Program-made: the position numbers and the translations under genes
In this document: in pieces, positions 9,239-17,432 of the stretch
How the letters are laid out: every line of letters starts with the position of its first letter
Numbering within the stretch: the stretch's first letter is position 1
Notes under the pieces: generated by a model
What the model saw: the letters and a program-made list of their open reading frames with translations, nothing else
Told to the model about the DNA's origin: nothing
The model's database searches: none
DNA from: Ignavibacteriales bacterium UBA1304
GTDB taxonomy: Bacteria; Bacteroidota; Ignavibacteria; Ignavibacteriales; Ignavibacteriaceae
Direction of reading: 5' to 3'
NCBI GenBank assembly: GCA_002307295.1
Contig: DBTY01000055.1
Location: 62,001 to 126,000 of the forward strand
DNA: 64,000 nucleotides

Positions 9239-9805
9239 ATGAAAAACACAAAGCATTTAAATGTCAACGAGATGAATTTTTATCAATTATTCAAACAAAT
9301 ATCACCGGAAGAGATATACGATAATGTATTTACGCTGGGAAGCAAAGATTTTTTTGCTATTACTGCAGGCAAGGAAGATCATTATAATTCCATGATAGGC
9401 AGCGGAGGCGGTTTGGGGATCCTTTTAAAGAAACCCACAACTTGGTGCATTCTTCAAACAACCCGTTATACGCTTGAATTGATTAAAAAGGAGCAAACAT
9501 ATACTATGTCTTACTTCCCTGATGAATATAAAAAGCAAATGCTTTATTTAGGAAGTAAATCAGGACGAGATAGTAAGAAAATGGAAGAAGTTGAATTAAC
9601 AAGCGTCCAAACTCATTCTGGCGGTATGTCTTTCAAAGAAGCCAGACTAATTATTGAATGTAAATTAACTCAAATTACGACCCCCGCCCCAGATGATTTT
9701 TATGCACAGGAAGCGAAAGAATACGTAAAAGAAGCTTACAAAGACGTAAAAGAATATCGTAAATATGTATTTGGAGAAATCGCTCATGTTTGGGTAAAGA
9801 AATAA
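9239..9805 (+). CDS. flavin reductase-like FMN-binding protein
   Basis: A 188-residue protein resembling the flavin reductase-like (FMN-binding split barrel) family found in Bacteroidota. Supporting segments are a KDFFAITAG strand, a phosphate-loop-like YNSMIGSGGG, the central KPTTWCILQTTRYTLE and YTMSYF followed by KSGRDSKK. Such proteins bind FMN and usually reduce flavin or an electron-poor substrate with NAD(P)H. AAGGAG lies 10 bp before the ATG. It is transcribed divergently from the GNAT-AraC pair and is the likely target of that regulator. Substrate unknown. Confidence 0.75.
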   Translation: MKNTKHLNVNEMNFYQLFKQISPEEIYDNVFTLGSKDFFAITAGKEDHYNSMIGSGGGLGILLKKPTTWCILQTTRYTLELIKKEQTYTMSYFPDEYKKQMLYLGSKSGRDSKKMEEVELTSVQTHSGGMSFKEARLIIECKLTQITTPAPDDFYAQEAKEYVKEAYKDVKEYRKYVFGEIAHVWVKK

Positions 9806-9854
9806 GAATAAGCCCAAATAGACAAAAGGAATGAATAATTCAGGTAATAATTTT

Positions 9855-10367
9855 TCACCGTTTATTTGAGTTTTCTTTTTCCATTTCCTTTAAGGCAAGC
9901 ATCATTATTTGAGCGCATGCTTCAGTATCAGAAGCGGCGTTATGATGGTCTAAAGGGATATTAAAATGCTCGCACACCAGGTTTAATTTTGTGGGATAAA
10001 TATTCCATATTTTACGCGATATTTTAACCGTGCATTGAAAAGGAATGTCGGGATATTCAATTCCGTATTCAGCGCAGGAAGCGCGTAGGACTCCTTCGTC
10101 AAAAGAAGAATTATGAGCGACTAAGAAGTCGGCTCCATCAAACATAGGCTTTATAAGCGGCCACAGTTCGCCAAACGTAGGGCTGTCCTTAACATCCGAC
10201 CAGGTTATACCGTGAATATCAGTAAACACAAACCAGCTTGTCGGCGGCTTTATCAGATGCGTCTGCTTTTCAGTAATAATATTATTTTCTACCCTGACTA
10301 AACCAATAGCGCAGGCGCTGTTTTTGCTATAATTTGCAGTTTCAAAATCAATCGCTAAAAAAGTCAT
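9855..10367 (-). CDS. DnaQ-like 3'-5' exonuclease (DEDDh)
   Basis: A stand-alone exonuclease domain of 170 residues, related to the DNA polymerase III epsilon proofreading domain. All five DEDDh residues are present: Asp7 and Glu9 in AIDFET, Asp90 in HNSSFD, and His142 and Asp147 in HHNAASD. No polymerase or C-terminal BRCT domain is attached, so it is probably a repair or RNA/DNA-trimming nuclease rather than a polymerase subunit. It follows the 1065-residue kinase by 15 bp on the same strand and may share its transcript without functional connection. Confidence 0.9.
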   Translation of the reverse strand: MTFLAIDFETANYSKNSACAIGLVRVENNIITEKQTHLIKPPTSWFVFTDIHGITWSDVKDSPTFGELWPLIKPMFDGADFLVAHNSSFDEGVLRASCAEYGIEYPDIPFQCTVKISRKIWNIYPTKLNLVCEHFNIPLDHHNAASDTEACAQIMMLALKEMEKENSNKR

Positions 10368-10382
10368 TTCAGTCCTTCACGT

Positions 10383-13300
10383 TTACGAATCGGATTTAGG
10401 CAGAGTAAAAATAAATTTGGAACCGACTCCTTCAACGCTTTCGACCCATATTTTACCGCCATGCTTATCAATTAATTCCTTGCAAAGAATAAGACCCAAT
10501 CCGGTTCCTTTTTCTTTTGCAGTGCCAGTAGTAGTATGCTGAACGTCAATTCGGAAAATCTTCCAAATATCCGATTCTTTTATGCCTATACCGTTATCGG
10601 AAACAGTTACTTCTACAAAATTTCCGTCATCGCGGCTTGATATTTCAACCGTCCCCCCTAATCTTGTAAACTTCAACGCGTTTGAAACAAGATTTTGCAG
10701 AACAGAGTGAATCATGTTGCTATCCACGCAAACCATTGTTCCTATGGGCGTATTTCCTACTAGCGAAATATTTTTATTAACCGCGTTATTATTTAGGAGT
10801 TCAATAGTATATTTTACTTCGTCAGATAGGTCTATCATTTTAGGAGTAAACTCCATTTTCCCGGTTTGAATTCTCGACCATTCAAGAAGATTCTCTATAA
10901 GGTTATACACATTCTTTGCAGTCACGTAAATATTATATATATATCCTTTCAGCATTTCGGGCGAAAGCTCTTCAAAATCATCAACAAGAATTTTTGTAAA
11001 ACCAAGCAAACCGTTAAAAGGGCTCTTTAGATCGTGCGCCACTATAGAAAAGAACTTATCCTTAGAGGCATTCATTTCTTTCAGTACATTTTCAGACTCT
11101 ACAAGATACCTGTTAAGCGTATCGAGCTCAATTGCGCGGTCTTCAAGCAAATGTTTACTCTCTCTAAGTTCGGAATTAAACTGGCGCATATCTTCTTCTG
11201 TCTGTTTCTTCTCTATAGCCAGCGCTATCTGTTCAGAAACAAAAACTAAAATTTGTTTTTCTTTTTCGCAAAAAGTCTTTTCATTTTCATAATCCTGAAC
11301 CACAATTGCGCCAATGCACTTATTCCCAATTCGCAAAGGAACGCCAAGCCATATCTTAGAAGGATTGCCGATTAATTCAATTTCCCCTTGTGTTTTCAGT
11401 TTCAGATTAAACTCTTCGTTAACTAAAATATCCTGCCCTGATCTTATTACGTATTCCGTTAATCCTCTACTCAACGCTCTTGGTTGAGGAGGCTGTTCAT
11501 ATTTGTCTACCCAATATGGGAATGCAAGAAGCTCTGTTTTATCATCGTAGATCGCAATATAGAAATTATCAGCCGGCATTAAGTCTTTAATAATTGTATG
11601 TATCTTTATATATAATGCCTGAACATTTTCAGACATATTCACAGCTTCTGAAATTTGATATAAACACTGCTGAATTTTTTCTGATTGAATTCTTTCGGAA
11701 ATATCGCGCGAAGTTCCAACTATTCCAACCGCATTCCCATCATTATCAAAGATAGGCACTTTTGTAGCAGAGACCCATTTGTTATTTCCATCTTTTTGTT
11801 CAATTAATTCTAATTTATCAACAATAGGAATACCTGTTCGCAGCATCTTTTGTTCATCGTCATAAGCCGCTAAAGCCTGATAATGAGGGAAGAAATCAAA
11901 ATCTGTTTTCCCAATAGCGTCTTCAGGAGAACCAACGCCAAGCGTATCGGCCTGAGCTTGGTTTATCCTTGTAAAACGGCTGTTTACGTCCTTAAAATAG
12001 ATTGTATCGGGCATAAATTGCATAAGGTTATGCAAAAGGTCCTGTTCGTATTTTATTGTATCTTCGGCTTTTTTACGTTCAGTAATATTTCGAACAATGC
12101 ACATTACTAATATTTTCCCGTTTACATCGTTTAGTTTAATCTGTATTTCAACGGGAACTAAAACGCCTTCTTTTTGACGGTGTACAGATTCGAATACTAC
12201 GCTGCCGTTATCATACAATGATTTTAATTTTTCATCTAATACTTCAATTTCTTTTGGTACTGTAACCTGTCTGATATTCAGTTTTAGGATTTCATTTCTT
12301 TTAAAACCATAATCTTTTAATGCAGAATTATTAGCGTAAAGAATACTGCCGTCCATATCAAGAATAAAGATTGAATCGGAAGCCGAGTCAAGCAGTTTTG
12401 CTCTAATTGCAAGAGATTCTTCAATCCTTTTGCGAGTAGTAATATCGTCAATAATCACAAGTTGTGAATCTTTATTTTCATATTTTACAAAATTGCCTCG
12501 TACATGAATATCAATCCGTTCCCCATTTTTCTTGTAAGCCTGAAGTTCGTAAAAAGAAGATTTTCCGTTTTCTGTTCTGTATTTTACATTTTCATAGACA
12601 ATATTGCGGTCTTCTTCTGCAACCAAGTCAATAAATTTTTTCCCTATCATTTCCTCTTTAGTATAGCCAAATATATCATAAGCGGCTTCATTAGAAAAAA
12701 GGATTACTCCGTCATTATAAATAATAATAGCGTCAGGAACTGTAGAAACCAAAAGCCTATATTTTTCTTCATTCTCCAAAAGAGCCAGTTCATATTCTTT
12801 CCTTTGGGTTATCTCTCTACTGCAAAGCACGCCTCCAATCGACTCCCCATTTTCGTTAAACAAGAGATTGCCTTTCGATTCTATCCAAATATAATGTCCG
12901 TCTTTATGCTTTATTTTAGTTTCGATAGCCGAATGAGTATGAGACTTTTGGGCTTGAGAAATGCATTCATTAACCGACGCTAAAAAATCAGGATGAATAA
13001 GTTCCAAAACTGAGCGCCCCAACAATTCTTCAACTTCATAACCAAGAATATTTTTATACGAAGGACTAACATACTCGTAAATAAGACCTTTCTTTACATG
13101 GCAAACCATATCAAGCATATAATCTGTTATAATTCTTAGTTTGTTCTCGCTTTCCTTAAGAGCTGTTTGAGCCCGCTCCAGTTCATGTTCTATATTTATC
13201 TGACTAATAACTTTTTCTACTACAGAAGGAAGCATCTCAATAAAACTAGAATCCTTATAAAGAAAATCTTTTGCTCCAAGCCGCATCATATCAACAGCCA

Positions 13301-13580
13301 CTCGTTCATCTTCCCGCCCGGTCATAATTATAAACGGAATTTTATATCCGTCATTTGTAAGTTGCATAACAACTTCACGCCCAGTAGTAGCTCCGAGGAA
13401 ATAGTCTAGAAGAAGCAAAGAGGGACGATTTGCCCCAATATGCGAAACTAATTCTTCATAGGTTAAAGTAATGCTAATATTTAGCCCAGATTCTTCAAGC
13501 TTTCTTTTAATTAGTTCTGCGATTCCTTCGTCATCGTCCAAAATAACGACATCGCAAATTTGTTTTTTTCCTTCTGTCAA
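10383..13580 (-). CDS. REC-PASx4-GAF histidine kinase
   Basis: A 1065-residue soluble hybrid kinase with an N-terminal rather than C-terminal receiver. Domains in order: receiver (about 8-125, phospho-acceptor Asp59 in LLLLDYF), four PAS domains (about 147-260, 270-383, 391-504, 511-630), GAF (about 640-790), coiled linker, HisKA (His849 in SIVAHDLKSPF) and HATPase_c (about 950-1062, with GTGLGL). There is no membrane segment, so it senses cytoplasmic ligands or receives phosphate through its receiver. It is the last kinase of a minus-strand block and lies 62 bp after the lone receiver gene. The front receiver suggests it is downstream of another kinase. No output domain is present. Confidence 0.93.
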   Translation of the reverse strand: MTEGKKQICDVVILDDDEGIAELIKRKLEESGLNISITLTYEELVSHIGANRPSLLLLDYFLGATTGREVVMQLTNDGYKIPFIIMTGREDERVAVDMMRLGAKDFLYKDSSFIEMLPSVVEKVISQINIEHELERAQTALKESENKLRIITDYMLDMVCHVKKGLIYEYVSPSYKNILGYEVEELLGRSVLELIHPDFLASVNECISQAQKSHTHSAIETKIKHKDGHYIWIESKGNLLFNENGESIGGVLCSREITQRKEYELALLENEEKYRLLVSTVPDAIIIYNDGVILFSNEAAYDIFGYTKEEMIGKKFIDLVAEEDRNIVYENVKYRTENGKSSFYELQAYKKNGERIDIHVRGNFVKYENKDSQLVIIDDITTRKRIEESLAIRAKLLDSASDSIFILDMDGSILYANNSALKDYGFKRNEILKLNIRQVTVPKEIEVLDEKLKSLYDNGSVVFESVHRQKEGVLVPVEIQIKLNDVNGKILVMCIVRNITERKKAEDTIKYEQDLLHNLMQFMPDTIYFKDVNSRFTRINQAQADTLGVGSPEDAIGKTDFDFFPHYQALAAYDDEQKMLRTGIPIVDKLELIEQKDGNNKWVSATKVPIFDNDGNAVGIVGTSRDISERIQSEKIQQCLYQISEAVNMSENVQALYIKIHTIIKDLMPADNFYIAIYDDKTELLAFPYWVDKYEQPPQPRALSRGLTEYVIRSGQDILVNEEFNLKLKTQGEIELIGNPSKIWLGVPLRIGNKCIGAIVVQDYENEKTFCEKEKQILVFVSEQIALAIEKKQTEEDMRQFNSELRESKHLLEDRAIELDTLNRYLVESENVLKEMNASKDKFFSIVAHDLKSPFNGLLGFTKILVDDFEELSPEMLKGYIYNIYVTAKNVYNLIENLLEWSRIQTGKMEFTPKMIDLSDEVKYTIELLNNNAVNKNISLVGNTPIGTMVCVDSNMIHSVLQNLVSNALKFTRLGGTVEISSRDDGNFVEVTVSDNGIGIKESDIWKIFRIDVQHTTTGTAKEKGTGLGLILCKELIDKHGGKIWVESVEGVGSKFIFTLPKSDS

Positions 13581-13642
13581 TTTAATTATCCGTAATATTC
13601 AAAAAAGATAATGTTATAAAGCTATAAAAATAGCATACTATG

Positions 13643-14092
13643 TCATCCGTCATGTTTTTGCATTTCAGGAATTTGTATTACAAGCAAAAATAAACCAAGT
13701 TGAATTATCGCATTCATAAATTTTTCATATTCAATTGGTTTTGAAATGTAACTATTGCAACCGAGATCATGGCAATTTTCAATTTCTTTAGGGTCGTCAG
13801 TTGTTGTAACCATAAATACTGGCATTTTCTTAAGCTCTTTTTCTTTTTTAATAACCCGGAGGACCTCTATACCGTCAACTTTAGGCATTCGTATATCAAG
13901 CAGTAAAAGATAAGATTCGCTATTGGCAATATGAGGGCCTGAACCTCTTTTCAATAAAAAGTCGAGCGTTTCTTCTCCATTGTGAAAGTGAATTATATTA
14001 TTAACTAACCCGGCTTTGCGAAGATTTCTTATAATAAGAGCGGCATGCCCCTCGTCATCTTCAGCAATAAGTATATTTACATTTTCATTCAT
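13643..14092 (-). CDS. single-domain response regulator (Rcp1/CheY-like)
   Basis: A 149-residue lone receiver. The acidic pocket is EDD at 11-13, the phospho-acceptor is Asp66 in LLLLDIRMP, the switch threonines are near 96-98, and Lys118 lies in SKP. The wording (NILIAEDDEGHAALI, KVDGIEVLRVIKK) resembles the Rcp1-type receivers that pair with phytochrome-like kinases. It overlaps the upstream PocR kinase gene by 8 bp, a strong sign that it is the cognate acceptor. With no output domain it probably relays phosphate, for instance to the receiver-kinase encoded next. Confidence 0.93.
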   Translation of the reverse strand: MNENVNILIAEDDEGHAALIIRNLRKAGLVNNIIHFHNGEETLDFLLKRGSGPHIANSESYLLLLDIRMPKVDGIEVLRVIKKEKELKKMPVFMVTTTDDPKEIENCHDLGCNSYISKPIEYEKFMNAIIQLGLFLLVIQIPEMQKHDG

Positions 14093-15917
14093 GTTCGGCC
14101 TGTTTTACTGATAAAGAAAAACTAAATCTACTTCCCAAACTGCTCTCCGACTCAACCCAAAGCGAACCATTATGTTTGTCAATAATTTTTTTTACAAGCG
14201 CAAGCCCTATGCCTTCGCCAGGTGAATTTAGATCAAGACGTTTGAACAGATCAAATATTTGATTATGAAATTTTTCAGGGATTCCTTTTCCATTATCTTC
14301 CACGGTATAAACAGCAAGTCCGTTTTTTATTATCCCCGATATAGTTATTTTCCCTTTCCTTTTGTTTTCTCTGTATTTCAGAGCATTATCAATAAGATTA
14401 GAAAAGACCTGATTAATGAGCAGCTCGTCGCCAAAACAATTTGGCAGCGCGCTAAAAGTAACTTCAACGCCTAAGCTTGCTATCTGGTATTCAAAAGTTT
14501 TAATTACTTCAGAAATTAATTCATTCATATTAATAAGCTTTGAATTTAAAGCGGTTCGGCCAAGTCTTGAAAATTTTAGCAGCCCTGAAATCAAAGCGTC
14601 CATTTTTTTTGTGCTTCCAAAAATAAATTTAAAAGCTTCGGGCATTTCTTTATTAATAATCGTTTCTGTTTTTTTCCTTATAGATTCCAGACCATTTTCA
14701 CTAAGTATTTCGTTCCGCAATTCGTCAAAACCTTCATTTAGAACTTTTGTAAAACCCTGAATATTAACAAGAGGCGAACGGAGATCGTGAGAAGAAACGT
14801 AGACTATTTGTTCAAGTTCGTTATTTTTTTCTATAAGTTCTGCATTAAGAGCTTTGATTTTTTCTTCATTTTTAGTTATTGAAGTTATTAACCGCGCCTG
14901 CTGTAGGTTGTTAAGCGCAAGAACCGAAATCTGATTTGCTATAATAAAAAGAGCGTCGGCTATAGCCTGAAACCTTTCTTTTGACATTTTAGGAACTTTA
15001 TCAAACTCTTTTTTAAATTCCACTTCGTCTACTTCAATTTGCCGGGCATACTCAAGCGTCAAATCTTTATTTACATCTTCCAAAACCACCTGACCAACTA
15101 GCCAGTTTGCAATATGATAATTGCCAATAGTAATATTAGCCGCGCCATCTATTAATCCCCCGCTTAAACAGGTTTGAAAAACCGGACCATCAACCCCGGC
15201 ATTGCCTATTATTATATCAGATTTCCGGCAATTTGCCCCTCCTTTGGGGGACTTCCTAATAATGTTTGTACAAAGGTCACAAAAATTGCTTGGCTTTGTT
15301 ATCGGATTGCCTTCCGTATCTGTAATCAAAGCGGCGGTTCCTGTAGCGCTCGCAAATGCATCCTGGATTTTCTGTATTTCATCAATATTAAACAGATCTT
15401 CAAACCGTACGTTTGAGATATCGTCAATAGGACTTGTCAGTCTAATAATTTTTTCTTTTAGAGCAAGTTCCAATTGTTTGCGATGAGTAATATCTTCAAA
15501 TATAGCGGCAAATTTCTCTTTATGCTTAGAGTATACAGAGACCCTGAAATACTTGGATAAAGAAGCGAAATATATTTCAAAACTAACTGGAACTCCAGTC
15601 TCTGAAACCTTTGAATATACCTCTAAGTTTGGAGAAATATAGCCAAAAACTGCAGAAAAAGTTTTACCAATAACATCAGTACGGTTAATTTTAAAAATTT
15701 TTTCAAATGCGGGATTTATCTGACGGATGACATAGTCAACCGGGAAACCTGAGTTATCATAAACCAGGTCGTGAAATGCAACTCCTTCATTCATAGTATC
15801 AAAGAGAGTAGAATACTCTTTGCCTTGAGTTTCATTAAGAACTAAACTTTCTTTAAGAGACTGATTTTCTTTTTTGAGCGAATCAATTTCTCTTAAGAGA
15901 CATTCGTTTTCATTCAT
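14085..15917 (-). CDS. PAS-PocR sensor histidine kinase
   Basis: A 610-residue soluble kinase: PAS (about 33-148), PocR sensory domain (about 163-330), coiled segment, HisKA (His377 in YVSSHDLRSPLV, the phytochrome-type H-box) and HATPase_c (about 490-605, GEGIGLALVKK). The PocR domain is recognised by the cysteine-containing CDLCTNIIRKSPKGGANC, PVFQTCLSGG and IGNYHIANWLVGQV. In PocR-type regulators this domain senses small hydrocarbon derivatives such as propanediol. The conserved cysteines are intact, so ligand or metal binding is plausible. It overlaps the lone receiver gene by 8 bp. The signal is unknown. Confidence 0.9.
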   Translation of the reverse strand: MNENECLLREIDSLKKENQSLKESLVLNETQGKEYSTLFDTMNEGVAFHDLVYDNSGFPVDYVIRQINPAFEKIFKINRTDVIGKTFSAVFGYISPNLEVYSKVSETGVPVSFEIYFASLSKYFRVSVYSKHKEKFAAIFEDITHRKQLELALKEKIIRLTSPIDDISNVRFEDLFNIDEIQKIQDAFASATGTAALITDTEGNPITKPSNFCDLCTNIIRKSPKGGANCRKSDIIIGNAGVDGPVFQTCLSGGLIDGAANITIGNYHIANWLVGQVVLEDVNKDLTLEYARQIEVDEVEFKKEFDKVPKMSKERFQAIADALFIIANQISVLALNNLQQARLITSITKNEEKIKALNAELIEKNNELEQIVYVSSHDLRSPLVNIQGFTKVLNEGFDELRNEILSENGLESIRKKTETIINKEMPEAFKFIFGSTKKMDALISGLLKFSRLGRTALNSKLINMNELISEVIKTFEYQIASLGVEVTFSALPNCFGDELLINQVFSNLIDNALKYRENKRKGKITISGIIKNGLAVYTVEDNGKGIPEKFHNQIFDLFKRLDLNSPGEGIGLALVKKIIDKHNGSLWVESESSLGSRFSFSLSVKQAEHE

Positions 15918-15960
15918 AATTTTTATAATTATTTACTACAGTTAAATAAGAATTTTCTAA

Positions 15961-17253
15961 TTAAAAAGAAAGCTTAGTTTTAGGTAAAGATACAATAAAC
16001 TTAGACCCTTTCCCTTTTTCGCTTCGGCAGGTTATTTTGCCTTTATGCATTTCAACAAAATCTTTACATAACGTTAAACCAAGTCCGCTCCCTTTTTCGT
16101 TTGACGTGCCGACGGTAGATTTATAAACGCCAATATTAAAAATATTTTTTAGCTTTTCTTTTTCAATTCCAACTCCGTTATCTTCAACAGTTAGATCTAC
16201 AAACGAGTCAGTTTCTTTAATGGTTAGTTTAACTTTTCCTCCCGGGGGCGTAAATTTTATTGAGTTTGACGTTAAATTCAGTAAAATGGAATGTATCATA
16301 TTGCCGTCGGCTAATAGTACGACGTCTTTTTTTATGTTATTAACCAAAGATATGTTTTTCTTTTCGGCGCTGCTTTTTAACAAGCTGACGATATCCGCGG
16401 CTGCAATTTTTAAATTAATCTTATGTGGCAGAAACTGCATTGTGCCAACCTGAATTCTTGACCAGTCAAGCAGGTTATTTAGAAGTTTAAACAGGTTATT
16501 AGCCGCTCTGTTAATTTCTTTTGCAAATTTCTTTATATCTTCTTCTTTAAGATCGTCAATACCGTTTGCAAGAAATTCAGAAAATCCTATAAGACCATTG
16601 AATGGAGATCGTAAATCGTGGGCAATGATAGAAAAGAATTTATCTTTGCTTTCATTCAGTTCTTTTAGTCTTTTTTCAGAGTCTGAAAGCTGTTCGTTTA
16701 AACTATCTAACTGAATAATTTTATTTTCAAGCTCAATTTTTTTCTGCTTAAGTTTTTCATTAAATCTCCCCAGTTTTAATTCAGCCGTTTTCCTTTCAGT
16801 AATATCGCGAATATAAACTATTAGGAATTTATGTTCATCGCCCGAAAATATTTTAGCGTTAATTTCAGCGGGGAAAAGCGAGCCGTCTTTACGCTTGTTT
16901 ATCCATTCCGGCGACTTAACGTCTTCTCTAAACTCGTCAGGTAAAAATTGTAATAGCGAATAATCTCCCCCGGTTGGAGTAAGATCAGCAAAGCAAAGCT
17001 TAAGCATTTGTTTTTGCGAATAGCCAAATATTTTGCAAGCGGCAGCATTGCAGCCAATTATTGCGCCATCCAAAGAAGCAGTAATAATAGCGTCAGCTGA
17101 AAGCTCAACTACTCCCTTAAATTTTTCATCGCTTTCAGAAAATGAAATTACTGTATTTATTTTCTGCGCTTTATTTTTGCTTTTCTTGTCTTCTTTTGTT
17201 TTTTTACTCGGTTCCCCGGATAATTTTGCCCTTTTCCGGTCGGTAACATTCAT
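15961..17253 (-). CDS. PAS sensor histidine kinase
   Basis: A 430-residue soluble kinase: lysine-rich N-terminus, PAS (about 42-160), coiled coil (about 160-205), HisKA (His212 in SIIAHDLRSPF) and HATPase_c (about 310-427, GSGLGLTLCKD). Its kinase core closely resembles those of the products at 10383-13580 and 24102-25298: same H-box wording and a similar GT ... EKGxGLGL lid. It lies 43 bp before the PocR kinase on the same strand and probably heads this operon. No transmembrane segment and no receiver. Confidence 0.92.
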   Translation of the reverse strand: MNVTDRKRAKLSGEPSKKTKEDKKSKNKAQKINTVISFSESDEKFKGVVELSADAIITASLDGAIIGCNAAACKIFGYSQKQMLKLCFADLTPTGGDYSLLQFLPDEFREDVKSPEWINKRKDGSLFPAEINAKIFSGDEHKFLIVYIRDITERKTAELKLGRFNEKLKQKKIELENKIIQLDSLNEQLSDSEKRLKELNESKDKFFSIIAHDLRSPFNGLIGFSEFLANGIDDLKEEDIKKFAKEINRAANNLFKLLNNLLDWSRIQVGTMQFLPHKINLKIAAADIVSLLKSSAEKKNISLVNNIKKDVVLLADGNMIHSILLNLTSNSIKFTPPGGKVKLTIKETDSFVDLTVEDNGVGIEKEKLKNIFNIGVYKSTVGTSNEKGSGLGLTLCKDFVEMHKGKITCRSEKGKGSKFIVSLPKTKLSF

Positions 17254-17432
17254 TAGTTAATAATCCTATTTCTACATTGCTATAAAATAATAAAAATTTT
17301 AAAAAGAATTCGGCTTTTTTTATTTTATTATTAAGAGAATTTGTTGTAATATATAAAAGTTTAAAAGATTTCTGCGCAAAAACTGTTACTATTTGACAGC
17401 GCCCCGACAATATGACATAACAACACAAAGGA

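Noticed and set aside
12504..12983. 159-codon plus-strand open frame in the 1065-residue kinase gene
   Set aside because: Phe/Ile-rich antisense reading through PAS domains; no start signal and no family.
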